DNA of 39,962 nucleotides from an uncultured Ilumatobacter sp. (GTDB lineage Bacteria; Actinomycetota; Acidimicrobiia; Acidimicrobiales; Ilumatobacteraceae), in NCBI GenBank assembly GCA_937919625.1, contig CALFRK010000160.1, positions 1-39,962 of the forward strand, in the 5' to 3' direction. Shown here in pieces: positions 8,888-17,085 of the stretch. Position 1 is the stretch's first letter, and each line of letters starts with the position of its first letter. Both the position numbers and the translations under genes were made by a program. The notes beneath the pieces are model-generated. The model had not been told where the DNA came from. It saw only the letters and a program-made list of their open reading frames with translations, and made no database searches.

Positions 8888-9715
8888 GTGTCCGCCTCAG
8901 ACCCCGATGCAGATACCGTCCAGGTAGTGACAAATCTCCCGCCGCCACCCCCTCGTGACGGCAGCCCCACTCCTCCGCCGCCTCCGCCCAATCTGATCGC
9001 ACCAGCTGGTTACGCCGGGTACGCGGCGCCGCCGATTGCAACGCTGCCGCTCAAGCGTGTCGGCGGTGCCGGCCGGGCGGCGGTGATCCTGGTCGGGCTC
9101 GCCGCCTTGTTCGGCGTCTTGACCGTGGCCGTCAGCCAGACGGTCAGCGATGAGGCCGACGCATTCCTCGGTGGCGCCACCAGCTCCGATGACTTCATCC
9201 AATCGATTGCGCCCTATCTCTTGCTGACATTCGTGCAGGGTGCCATCGTGATTGCCTCAATGGTGCTGGTGATGATCTGGATGTTCCGCCTTGCGGCCAA
9301 CCATCGGGCGCTGCACCGAGGCGCCACGTGGAGCCCCGGCTGGGCGATCGGTGGATGGTTTCTGCCGCCGCTGTTGTACATCATTCCAACCTTGATGTAC
9401 CGCGAGTTGTGGCGAGCTTCAGATCCCGAGGTGCCCGTCGGTGGCGACTGGAAATCACGTCCCGCCTCCCCTCTGATCGGGGCCTGGTTCGCGGTCTACA
9501 GTGTGGTGCCGATCGCGCTGATGTTCGCCCAATCCGACAGCGTGCTGTCTGGACTGGGCGGTTCCGACGAGGAGATCGCCAAGCAGATCTCCGGCGATCA
9601 GGGCCTCGTGATCGCGACGGCGGTGATCACGGTCATCTCCGCCGCGGTCTTCATCACTTTCGCCAGGGCGCTCACCGCTCGCCACCAACGCCTCACCGGT
9701 GAAGTCACCACCTGA
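8888..9715 (+). CDS. DUF4328 membrane protein
   Basis: A 275-aa protein starting at GTG 8888. The first 50 residues are disordered with two polyproline runs, then come about four to five membrane segments (around 63-83, 105-130, 150-170, 205-225 and 240-260). The segment WSPGWAIGGWFLPP followed by a helix with YRELWRASDP is the signature region of DUF4328. The family is widespread in actinobacteria and has no assigned function. Proline-rich N-termini of this type may mediate protein contacts. It is followed after 10 bp by the phosphatase gene, consistent with an operon. Confidence 0.85.
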   Translation: MSASDPDADTVQVVTNLPPPPPRDGSPTPPPPPPNLIAPAGYAGYAAPPIATLPLKRVGGAGRAAVILVGLAALFGVLTVAVSQTVSDEADAFLGGATSSDDFIQSIAPYLLLTFVQGAIVIASMVLVMIWMFRLAANHRALHRGATWSPGWAIGGWFLPPLLYIIPTLMYRELWRASDPEVPVGGDWKSRPASPLIGAWFAVYSVVPIALMFAQSDSVLSGLGGSDEEIAKQISGDQGLVIATAVITVISAAVFITFARALTARHQRLTGEVTT

Positions 9716-9725
9716 TCTGAACGCT

Positions 9726-10193
9726 ATGTCGCAGCTCTACCTCGTCCGTCACGCGAAGGCGGGTGAACGGCGCCTGTGGAAGGGCGACGACATCGATCGC
9801 CCACTCAGCAAGAAGGGTTGGAAGCAGGCCGAATTGGTGTCGAAACGACTCGCCAAACTCGACCCCAAACTGGTGTGTTCGAGCCCCTATGTGAGGTGTG
9901 TTCAAACTGTCGAGCCGCTGGCGAAGCGGGTCGACGCACTGGTCGCCATCGACCAACGACTGTGCGAGGACGAGCCGGTCGGGCCGGTGTTCGAACTACT
10001 GGCAACAGCCCCGAATGGCACGGTGTTGTGCAGCCACGGCGACATCATCCCAGCCGTCATTCTTGCCCTCAAGAAGAACGGCGCCAGGCTTAACACGCCG
10101 CCCGATTGGCGGAAGGCCTCGGTCTGGGTACTCAAGCGCAACAAGCAGGGTGTCATCGTGCACGCCACAGTGTGGCCGCCGCCGGTCGTCTGA
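9726..10193 (+). CDS. SixA-type histidine phosphatase
   Basis: A 155-aa small histidine phosphatase. The N-terminal LYLVRHAKAG contains the RHA catalytic motif with the phosphate-accepting His; VCSSPYVRCVQTVEPLA supplies the second Arg, and VLCSHGD near residue 105 supplies the second catalytic His. Its length and lack of a cap domain match SixA, which dephosphorylates histidine phosphotransfer proteins in E. coli; in actinobacteria related proteins are often near NUDIX hydrolases, none of which is seen here. ATG 9726 is preferred over an in-frame GTG at 9699 that would overlap the previous gene. Confidence 0.88.
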   Translation: MSQLYLVRHAKAGERRLWKGDDIDRPLSKKGWKQAELVSKRLAKLDPKLVCSSPYVRCVQTVEPLAKRVDALVAIDQRLCEDEPVGPVFELLATAPNGTVLCSHGDIIPAVILALKKNGARLNTPPDWRKASVWVLKRNKQGVIVHATVWPPPVV

Positions 10194-10209
10194 CACCAGC
10201 CGTTGGCGG

Positions 10210-10959
10210 TCAGGACGTGTCGATCGCGGCGGCCACCGTGGCGCGCAGCGACTCGACCAGCCCGCGCACTTCGGCTGGCGGCCCACCGGCCAGACAGCCG
10301 TCGAGCAGGGTGAGTGCCAACTCGGGCTCGGCGTAGAACCGGTAGCGGACGATCCCGAGGAAGCAGAACGGATCGGCGTAGGTCGGGTCGGTCTCGATCG
10401 CCAACAAGAGCGACTCCGACGCCTCGTCGAGCAAGGGCCGGTTGGCTGCTGGATCGGTCTCACCGATGACCGACAGTGCCAGGGTCCATCCGCGATACGT
10501 GAGGGCCTCGACATTGAGTGGCTGCTGCTCGAGCACAGTGCCGTAGATCGCTGCCGCAGATGCCGGATCGCGGGCCTGGATCATGCGTGCCTGCGACATC
10601 AGCACCTCGAGTTCGTTGCGAGGGTCGAGGCCGGAGATCTGCTGTCCGGGCAAGCGCTGCGCCGATGATGCCGACAACGCCCACCACACCAGACCAATCG
10701 ACACGACCACCGCTCCGCCGGCGATAAGCCGGCGCCACCAGTCGACCGGCGGGCGCGGCGGGAGCGCCGAGCGACCTTCGTCGATCGCCCGCAGCGTCGT
10801 CGCCGCCCGCACCGTGTAGCCATCCTTGAGTGTCTGATAGTCAGCCTTGTCGACATCGCCCGCAGCGTGTTCGCGTTCGAGATCGGTCAGAGAACGCAGT
10901 AGGAACTTGCGTTCGTCGTCGAGTGATGCCAGCCGGTCAGGATCGATCTGGCGTACCAA
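10210..10959 (-). CDS. ccmI: CcmI-like cytochrome c biogenesis protein with TPR domain
   Basis: The last gene of the ccm operon, about 249 aa. The N-terminal part has a charged helix (SLDDERKFLLRSLTDLEREHAAGDVDKADYQ region), typical of the cytoplasmic coil found in CcmH/CcmI-type proteins, then one membrane segment (about 79-98). The exterior part is helical and TPR-like, with repeats around AAAIYGTVLEQQPLNVEAL and LLLAIETDPTYADPF. CcmI presents apocytochrome to the haem ligase. The frame offers no ATG or GTG that does not lie deep inside ccmH, so I use TTG 10959, giving a 23-bp overlap with ccmH. The start is uncertain. Confidence 0.78.
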   Translation of the reverse strand: MVRQIDPDRLASLDDERKFLLRSLTDLEREHAAGDVDKADYQTLKDGYTVRAATTLRAIDEGRSALPPRPPVDWWRRLIAGGAVVVSIGLVWWALSASSAQRLPGQQISGLDPRNELEVLMSQARMIQARDPASAAAIYGTVLEQQPLNVEALTYRGWTLALSVIGETDPAANRPLLDEASESLLLAIETDPTYADPFCFLGIVRYRFYAEPELALTLLDGCLAGGPPAEVRGLVESLRATVAAAIDTS

Positions 10960-11521
10960 GCCGCGGCTCCTCGGTTGAAGTGTCGACCGCCAGGTCGACG
11001 GACACGTCGATGGTTTTGTCGAGGGACTCGTCGGCCAGCGCACGAGCGACCAACTCATAGTCCTCTGGCGTTGCCACACCGAGCATTCGGGCGGCCCGCT
11101 GCCAACGCCGGAACGCAAACGCCAGCCCGGCCGTGCCCAGCACGAAGGCGGTCGCCGGCAATGCCCATGCCAGCGCCTCGACCCCACTGCCAGTGGGGAC
11201 CAGCAATTCCTCACCTTCGTACGCAACACTGATCTGTTGGATGATCTGCTCGTCGGAAAGATTGCCCTCGTTGACGCCTTGACGAATCCCTTCACGGATC
11301 TGGTTCGACGCCGTGTTGCGCGACTCGTACACGCTCTCACCTTGGCAGACCGGGCAGGCAAGCCGTTTTGAGATCGATTCGATCCGCTCGTCAGGCGTGC
11401 GCGGCCCCGTATCGCGGGTGGCTCCCACGACCAGGAAACCGACCACCACAAAGATCAGCAGAATCCAGCCCGGCCAACCCTTGAGACGCCGGTTCAAATC
11501 GCGGCGGGTCGAGCTGCTCAT
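10937..11521 (-). CDS. ccmH: Cytochrome c maturation thiol-reductase subunit CcmH
   Basis: A 194-aa membrane-anchored protein. One N-terminal membrane helix (19-34) is followed by the signature RLACPVCQGESVYESR, with redox Cys56 and Cys59, and the three-helix bundle of the CcmH/CycL family. A second membrane helix (about 112-135) ends the domain, and an acidic cytoplasmic tail follows. CcmH reduces or holds the CxxCH thiols of apocytochrome c at the outer face of the membrane before haem ligation by CcmF. Its ATG (11521) overlaps the ccmG stop as ATGA. Confidence 0.93.
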   Translation of the reverse strand: MSSSTRRDLNRRLKGWPGWILLIFVVVGFLVVGATRDTGPRTPDERIESISKRLACPVCQGESVYESRNTASNQIREGIRQGVNEGNLSDEQIIQQISVAYEGEELLVPTGSGVEALAWALPATAFVLGTAGLAFAFRRWQRAARMLGVATPEDYELVARALADESLDKTIDVSVDLAVDTSTEEPRLGTPDRS

Positions 11522-12123
11522 GCCGCACCCTCGCGCAAGGCCTGGATCAACGCACTCAGCCCGTCACCTGTGACCTCGCTGATGAACCGCCGCCTCACCA
11601 ACCCGTTCGGATCGATGATCCATGTCTCTGGCACCAATGCCACACCGAACCGGTTGACAAACTCGTACCGGTCGTCGAACACGATCGGCCAATCGCCGCC
11701 CCGCTCGGCGAAGAACTGTGCGACCTGATCTGGTGTGCTGTCGCGTACGACCGAGTAGAACTCGGCGCCGTCAACGCCCAACGCCCGTTGCTGGTCGACG
11801 AATTTGATCAACTCGGGGTGCTCCCTGATGCACGGGACGCAGTTGTGGGTGAAGAAGTTGAGTACGACCCAGCTGCCCTTGCGGCGCGACAGTTCGAAGC
11901 TGGTGCCGTCCTCGAAGACGCCAGAAACCGCCGGAGCCGGATTGCCGAGCAACGGTGAGTTCGCCGTTTCGTTGCTGGATGGTTTGGCGGTCAGCAACAC
12001 CACGAACAAAGCCGCCATCACGACCGCGACGGCGGCGACGACGAAAGGCGCCACCCGCCGTGAGGCGCCACCCTCATCGGGTCGGTCGTCGGCGACCGGA
12101 TCGGGCTTAGGCGAATCAGACAT
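11518..12123 (-). CDS. ccmG: CcmG/ResA/TlpA-type membrane-anchored thioredoxin
   Basis: A 201-aa protein with a hydrophilic N-terminus, one membrane anchor (about 25-46) and an extracytoplasmic thioredoxin fold. The active site is HNCVPC (Cys95, Cys98) and the cis-proline is in LVPETWIID, both standard for the TlpA/ResA/CcmG branch. It supplies reductant to the CcmH/apocytochrome thiols. The start overlaps the end of ccmF by 8 bp, and its stop overlaps ccmH by 4 bp, indicating translational coupling. Confidence 0.93.
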   Translation of the reverse strand: MSDSPKPDPVADDRPDEGGASRRVAPFVVAAVAVVMAALFVVLLTAKPSSNETANSPLLGNPAPAVSGVFEDGTSFELSRRKGSWVVLNFFTHNCVPCIREHPELIKFVDQQRALGVDGAEFYSVVRDSTPDQVAQFFAERGGDWPIVFDDRYEFVNRFGVALVPETWIIDPNGLVRRRFISEVTGDGLSALIQALREGAA

Positions 12124-14122
12124 CGGAGACCGCCGGTTCGGTGATCCGCTTGCGGGGTTCGGGGATCCGGGCCGATACAGGGTCGAGTGGATCGCGACGA
12201 CGGCGACCTGGAAACGCCGACAGCACCGTGCCGACTGCCATCATCAAGCCGCCGATCCAGAGCCACAGGATCAGTGGTTTGCGGAAGACCTCGAGCACGG
12301 CCTGGTTCGATCCAACGACTGGCGCGTTGGTGCCGGCGATCGTGAGGTAGACGTCGTGTGTCAGCCCTGTCCGAACGCTGGGCGTGGGGATCGGTTGACC
12401 CATCTGCAGGTAGGTGGTGAACGCCGGGCCGTAGATCCGGTCACCGTCGAGCCGCACGTTGGCGCGAGTGACGTCGGTGCGTGCGTCGCGCTCGCCGACA
12501 ACTTCGACCAACTCGAACGTGTGACCGCTCCACTCGACCGGCTCGCCGACGGTCAGGCGCAGTTCGGTCGACTCGGTGTAGGCGTTCGAGGCGACCAGCG
12601 CCACCGCAACAAGGATCACGCCGAGGTGCACCACCATGCCGCCGTTGGCACGCCCGAACAGCCCCCACAGACCCTGGCGCCTGGTTGCCAGCGCAATCTG
12701 GCGTAAGGCTGCGCCTGCCGCAAAACCGGCCAGAGCAAAGGCGATCAGAGGCGCCCAGCCGTCGGCGCCAACCAGAACGGCAACAATCAACGCGCCGGCG
12801 CCGCACCACGCCGGCCAGAACAGGCGTTGACGCAGCAATTCTTGCGACGCTTTGCGCCACGGCAACACGGGCGCCACGGCCATCAGGAACAGCAACGACA
12901 ACCCGATCGGCATCGACAGCCGATCAAAGTAGGGCGCCCCGACCACGGTACGACGATCCTGAAGTGCCTCGACGATCAGCGGAAACACTGTGCCCAGCAA
13001 CACGATGAACGCGAACACCGTGAAGACCACGTTGTTGGCCAGGAACGCTCCCTCGCGCGACAGCGGCGAATCCATGATGCCCGGCGATCGCAGCCGGTCG
13101 CCCCGCCACGCGATCAGACCGAGCGACACCACCACGACCAGGCCAAAAAAACCCAACAGGTAGCCGTCGATCTGACCGGCCGAGAAGGCGTGGACACTGT
13201 TGATGATGCCCGAGCGGGTGAGGAATGTTCCGAGGATCGTGAGGGCAAATGTGGCCACCAGCAAGCTGAGGTTCCAGACCCGCAGCATGCCGCGCCGTTG
13301 TTGAACCAGCACCGAATGGATATACGCCGTGCCGGTCAGCCACGGCAACAGGGACGCATTCTCGACGGGGTCCCAGGCCCACACCCCTGACCACCCCAGC
13401 ACCTCATAGCTCCACCAGCCACCGAGCAGGATGCCGATCGTGAGGAACCCCCACGAGAACAAGGCCCATCGGCGGGTCTCGAGCAGCCAGCCCTCGCCGA
13501 CGCGCCCCGTGATCAACGCCGCGATCGCGAACGCGAACGGCACGGTGAATCCGACATAGCCGAGGTACAGGATCGGGGGATGAAACAGCACCAGGATGTG
13601 GTTCTGGAGAAGTGGGTTGGGGCCCCGGCCATCAAACCCGATCGGCACCGTCGGTCCGGCCTGAAACGGGCTGGCCGGGCCAAAACTGACAAGTGCGAAG
13701 AAGGCACACACGACGAACATCACGACCATCGCCCATGCAACGAGCGGATCGTCAGCACGCTTGCGGAACCTCCAGGCGACCGCCGCCGTGAAGGCCGCCA
13801 GAACCAACACCCACAGCAGGATCGAACCCTCGAGTGCACTCCACATCGCAGCCACGTTGTAGATGCCCGGCGTCGTGCTCGATCCGACCTGCTGGATATA
13901 GGCCAACGAGTAGTCACGGGTTTCGAGCGCCCGCTGCATCGCTATCACCGAGATCAAGGCGCCCGCCAGGATCAACCAGGCATACACCGCTGCCTGCCTG
14001 ATCCCCTTACGGTTGCCGACGACGATCGCCAATCCGGTCGAGAGGGCGCCGACAAACGATGCGGTCAGCATCAACAGCAACCCAAAATGGCCGAGTGCCC
14101 CGTTGAAACTGGCGGCGATCAT
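12116..14122 (-). CDS. ccmF: Haem lyase subunit CcmF
   Basis: A 668-aa polytopic membrane protein with about 15 hydrophobic segments. The tryptophan-rich WWD motif is present around residues 235-262 (GGWWSYEVLGW, then GVWAWDPVENASLLPWL). NHILVLFHPPILYLGYVG supplies conserved haem-ligand histidines. CcmF receives haem from CcmE and ligates it to apocytochrome c. I chose ATG 14122 because the N-terminus MIAASFNGALGHF aligns with the usual MIAELGHFAL-like start; a TTG at 14163 overlapping the ccmE stop is an alternative. Confidence 0.95.
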   Translation of the reverse strand: MIAASFNGALGHFGLLLMLTASFVGALSTGLAIVVGNRKGIRQAAVYAWLILAGALISVIAMQRALETRDYSLAYIQQVGSSTTPGIYNVAAMWSALEGSILLWVLVLAAFTAAVAWRFRKRADDPLVAWAMVVMFVVCAFFALVSFGPASPFQAGPTVPIGFDGRGPNPLLQNHILVLFHPPILYLGYVGFTVPFAFAIAALITGRVGEGWLLETRRWALFSWGFLTIGILLGGWWSYEVLGWSGVWAWDPVENASLLPWLTGTAYIHSVLVQQRRGMLRVWNLSLLVATFALTILGTFLTRSGIINSVHAFSAGQIDGYLLGFFGLVVVVSLGLIAWRGDRLRSPGIMDSPLSREGAFLANNVVFTVFAFIVLLGTVFPLIVEALQDRRTVVGAPYFDRLSMPIGLSLLFLMAVAPVLPWRKASQELLRQRLFWPAWCGAGALIVAVLVGADGWAPLIAFALAGFAAGAALRQIALATRRQGLWGLFGRANGGMVVHLGVILVAVALVASNAYTESTELRLTVGEPVEWSGHTFELVEVVGERDARTDVTRANVRLDGDRIYGPAFTTYLQMGQPIPTPSVRTGLTHDVYLTIAGTNAPVVGSNQAVLEVFRKPLILWLWIGGLMMAVGTVLSAFPGRRRRDPLDPVSARIPEPRKRITEPAVSDV

Positions 14123-14159
14123 CGAGTTGGCCGGCAGCGTTGTGGCATCGTGGCGGTGC

Positions 14160-14657
14160 TCAAGTTGTTCCGGTTTCGCACGAGTCGGCGAGGGCATCAG
14201 CTTCCGATAGCCGCGCGTCGTTAACTGAGACGTACTCGTCAGAGTGCTTGACCTCGACCCGGTCACCCATAAACGTATTGCTGGCGACGTCGAAGCGACC
14301 ATGCACCACGACAGGGATGCACTCTTTGAAGATGCCACCGGGCTCGCCGTCGTAATGGACCGCGAACGACGCACCATTGAAGGCGATCACAAAATCGGTG
14401 TCGCCGCCCGACGACACCACCGTGCCAAGTTCGACGACGCCCTGGACCCGCAGGCGGCGGTTGGTATCGCACCCCGATCGGTCGCCTACCTCGTCGACAT
14501 TGCAGTAGTAATCGACCGCCGAACGCAAGAACTGCGTGACGATCACGCCGCCGGCGACAAGCACGCCGGCGATCACCACTATCGGCAGCCACTTGCGTCG
14601 ACCGCTGCGCGATCCGGGTCGCGGCTCGGGCCCGGACCGAGGGGTCAGGTCAGTCAC
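14160..14657 (-). CDS. ccmE: Haem chaperone CcmE
   Basis: A 165-aa protein with one N-terminal membrane anchor (about 24-45) and an extracytoplasmic OB-fold. The haem-binding motif is the HxxxY form: VEVKHSDEYV, His138 and Tyr142. His138 would form the covalent bond with haem. Two extra cysteine pairs (Cys52/Cys63 and Cys113/Cys160) are visible; their role is unknown. The start is GTG 14657, one base after the ccmD stop; an in-frame TTG at 14699 inside ccmD is less likely. Confidence 0.92.
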   Translation of the reverse strand: MTDLTPRSGPEPRPGSRSGRRKWLPIVVIAGVLVAGGVIVTQFLRSAVDYYCNVDEVGDRSGCDTNRRLRVQGVVELGTVVSSGGDTDFVIAFNGASFAVHYDGEPGGIFKECIPVVVHGRFDVASNTFMGDRVEVKHSDEYVSVNDARLSEADALADSCETGTT

Positions 14658-14658
14658 G

Positions 14659-14814
14659 TCAGGTCCAGTACTTGTCGTTGTCGTCGATGTGGTTGGCAAG
14701 CCGGCGCCCGCCGCGAATGACGCGCCATGTAAACGCCGCGATCACAGCAAATGTGAGTGCGTAGCTGCCAAAAATATAGCCGGCATCCTGCATGGCAACA
14801 ATCCCGCCGCTCAT
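14659..14814 (-). CDS. ccmD: Small haem-exporter subunit CcmD
   Basis: A 51-aa protein lying in the gap between ccmC and ccmE. The ATG at 14814 overlaps the ccmC stop by one base, and the stop (14659-14661) is one base before the ccmE GTG. It has a single membrane helix (about residues 13-32), then a basic stretch RVIRGGRRLA, and ends DDNDKYWT. That topology, the charge pattern and the Trp-Thr terminus match CcmD, which is needed to release holo-CcmE from CcmABC. Position in the operon, size and topology all agree. Confidence 0.9.
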   Translation of the reverse strand: MSGGIVAMQDAGYIFGSYALTFAVIAAFTWRVIRGGRRLANHIDDNDKYWT

Positions 14815-15587
14815 CACAAAAACTCGGCGCGGCGCTGGTCGAGCGCCCGATCGAGGCCCTGGTCGTCGAGCAGGTCTTCCATGGCGATCACCCTGCTGCG
14901 ATGCAGCAGCAACCAGACATAGAGCAACGTGAACGCCACCACTCCGACGAACAGGCTGAACAGCATCAGGCCGTCCATGTCGACATCGCCGTCGCTATCG
15001 AGCACCGATGCCTCCTGGTGCAAGCTGCGCCACATCCGCACCGAGAAGTGCACGAGCGGGATCTCGATCACCGCCAGGAGCCCAATCACCGCGCTGCGCT
15101 TGGCCCGCTGATCGTGGGTGCCGCCCAGCCCACGAACCGCCAGGTACCCGATATATGACACGAACAGGAGAGCTGTGGTGGTGAGGCGGGCGTCCCATTG
15201 CCAGTAGACGCCCCATGTCAGCTTGCCCCACAGCATGCCGGTGACGAGGGTGAGCGCCATGAACACCACCCCGATCTCGGCGCTCGCGCCTGCTACGCGA
15301 TCGAAACCGAGCGAGTGCTTTTTGCCAAACAAGTACATCGCCGAACTTACAGCCGTGACAACGAAGGCGAGATAGGCCAACCATGCCGTCGGAACGTGCA
15401 TGTACAGGATCCGTACAGCATCTCGCTGGTCGCGATCGGCCGGCGAGAACCCGAGACCGAACGCCACCAGCCAACCCATCGTGACGATCGTGGCGATGCC
15501 GAGCGTGCGAGTCGCCATGGTGCCCGACGAGCGCACGCGCAACGCCGGCTCGACGGGAGCGGTGGTTGGCGTAGTTGCTGCGGTCAT
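14814..15587 (-). CDS. ccmC: Haem exporter subunit CcmC
   Basis: A 257-aa protein with six membrane helices. The WWD motif WGKLTWGVYWQWDARLT is at about 120-136, flanked by His64 (in LYMHVPTAWLAY) and His180 (in IPLVHFSVRMW), positioned like the axial haem ligands of characterised CcmC. It attaches haem to CcmE. The start is ATG 15587; the TTG just before it is in frame but unnecessary. The last 40 residues form a cytoplasmic tail longer than usual. Confidence 0.94.
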   Translation of the reverse strand: MTAATTPTTAPVEPALRVRSSGTMATRTLGIATIVTMGWLVAFGLGFSPADRDQRDAVRILYMHVPTAWLAYLAFVVTAVSSAMYLFGKKHSLGFDRVAGASAEIGVVFMALTLVTGMLWGKLTWGVYWQWDARLTTTALLFVSYIGYLAVRGLGGTHDQRAKRSAVIGLLAVIEIPLVHFSVRMWRSLHQEASVLDSDGDVDMDGLMLFSLFVGVVAFTLLYVWLLLHRSRVIAMEDLLDDQGLDRALDQRRAEFL

Positions 15588-15609
15588 CAAGTTCCGTTCA
15601 CGTCGATCG

Positions 15610-16299
15610 TCACGTGGCTTCTTCGATCAGTGGACCAAACGCCAGAGCACCGCCGGCACCGAAGGCAACCGCAAACACGGCGAGCAAGCCGATCCACGGC
15701 CAGCCCTCCGAGAGCGCCACCCCATCGGTGCCGAGCGCTGACTCAACCGCTCGTGTCGCCCCGATCAGGACGGGCGCCACCACGGGAAGCACGAGTAGCG
15801 GGAGCAATGTCTCGCGACCGGTGAAACCTGCGGTGAGGCCTCCGTACAGCGTACCTACGCAGGCCAGCCCACAGGTCGCGGTCACGAGGGTTGTGGCTAA
15901 CAGCACGATCCCGCCAAGTGGCACCTCAGCGCCATACAGCAGAACGGCGGCGATCAGCAGCACGATCTCGAGCGCCGCCAGCTGCACGGCGAGCGCGATC
16001 GACTTGCCCCAGTAGATAGCGACCGGGTCGACGCCTGCCACCCGCAGAGCATCGAGGGCACCATCATCGCTCTCGATCGCGAACGAACGCTGCACGAGCA
16101 CGAGCATGCTGAACAGGGTGGCCAGCCAGATCAGACCTGGCGCCACACGTTCGAGCACATTCGAGGCGTCGAGAGCGAAGGCGAACATCACCATCGTGAC
16201 GCCGGCGAACGGCAGCACCTGGTTGGTGAGCACACGACTGCGGCGCTCGATCCGCAGGTCCTTGCCGGCGACCAGTCGGGCGATCCGCCAGCGGCTCAT
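15610..16299 (-). CDS. ccmB: Haem exporter permease CcmB
   Basis: A 229-aa membrane protein with six predicted helices. The N-terminal KDLRIERRSRVLTNQVLPFA and the segment RSFAIESDDGALDALRVAGVDP are characteristic of CcmB. With CcmA it forms the ABC complex that frees holo-CcmE. The ATG at 16299 overlaps the ccmA stop as ATGA. It is separated from ccmC by 22 bp, the longest break inside the operon apart from the ccmE-ccmF gap. Confidence 0.93.
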   Translation of the reverse strand: MSRWRIARLVAGKDLRIERRSRVLTNQVLPFAGVTMVMFAFALDASNVLERVAPGLIWLATLFSMLVLVQRSFAIESDDGALDALRVAGVDPVAIYWGKSIALAVQLAALEIVLLIAAVLLYGAEVPLGGIVLLATTLVTATCGLACVGTLYGGLTAGFTGRETLLPLLVLPVVAPVLIGATRAVESALGTDGVALSEGWPWIGLLAVFAVAFGAGGALAFGPLIEEAT

Positions 16300-16991
16300 G
16301 ACGGCGGCTCGACTTCGTGGACCTGACCGGCGACCACTTCGACGACCCGGTGGGCCAGCGAGCCTGCCCGTTCGAGCTCGTGGCTGGCGACAAGCACCGT
16401 GGCACCCGAATCGACCGCCTGTCGGAGCACGGTGTCGAGTTCGTCGCGACCGGCCGCATCGAGGCCCGCATGTGGTTCGTCGAGTAGCCACAGTTCGGCA
16501 CGCCGCGCCACCAGACACGCCAACGCCGTACGACGTTTCTGGCCCGCCGACAGCTTGACGACCATCACGTCGCGAAGCCGTCCGTCGACGCCGAGTCGTG
16601 TCACCGCCGCTTCGACTTCGGCGCTGGTGGCGCCCGCCGTGGATCCCCAAAACGCCACGTTCTCAGCCACGGTCAAGTCGCCGTAGAGGCCGTTGCGATG
16701 CCCCAGCATTCCGACCCGCGGCCGAATCGAATCGCGCTGGGTCGCCAGGTCGAACCCGAAGACCGAACCCGTTCCACGGGCAATCGGCAACAGCCCGGCA
16801 CACAACCGGAGCAGACTCGTCTTACCGGCGCCGTTAGGGCCTTGCAGCAACACGATCTCGCCAACGGCGACCGACATGGTTGCGCCGGCGAGCACCGGAA
16901 AGCCACCGATCACTGCAACCGCATCCGCGAGCGCGACGACTGGGGCGGCTGCGGTGGCTTTCGTGTTTGAAACCTCTGGCTCGACATCCAT
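16296..16991 (-). CDS. ccmA: Haem exporter ATPase CcmA
   Basis: A 231-aa ABC ATPase and first gene of the operon. Walker A is GPNGAGKT (51-58), the signature is LSAGQKRR (147-154), Walker B is LWLLDEPHAGLD (167-178), and the switch His is in VASHEL. The LSAGQ-type signature and small size fit CcmA. It powers release of haem-loaded CcmE rather than haem transport itself. The ATG at 16991 faces the sortase gene across about 94 bp. Confidence 0.93.
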   Translation of the reverse strand: MDVEPEVSNTKATAAAPVVALADAVAVIGGFPVLAGATMSVAVGEIVLLQGPNGAGKTSLLRLCAGLLPIARGTGSVFGFDLATQRDSIRPRVGMLGHRNGLYGDLTVAENVAFWGSTAGATSAEVEAAVTRLGVDGRLRDVMVVKLSAGQKRRTALACLVARRAELWLLDEPHAGLDAAGRDELDTVLRQAVDSGATVLVASHELERAGSLAHRVVEVVAGQVHEVEPPS

Positions 16992-17003
16992 GGACGAATG
17001 GAC

Positions 17004-17078
17004 ACGATATGAGCCACAGGCCGATTGCGCCCACTTCCAGGTTCCTGACCGCCGAGACTCGGGGCTGACCAGTATCGT
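17004..17078. promoter_or_regulatory. Divergent promoter region, ccm operon and sortase
   Basis: Identical TATCGT -10-like hexamers occur on the minus strand (17009-17004, 12 nt before the ccmA ATG) and on the plus strand (17073-17078, 7 nt before the chosen sortase GTG). The distances suit leaderless or very short leaders. No convincing -35 boxes are seen, so this is tentative. Confidence 0.3.
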
Positions 17079-17085
17079 CGTGGCC

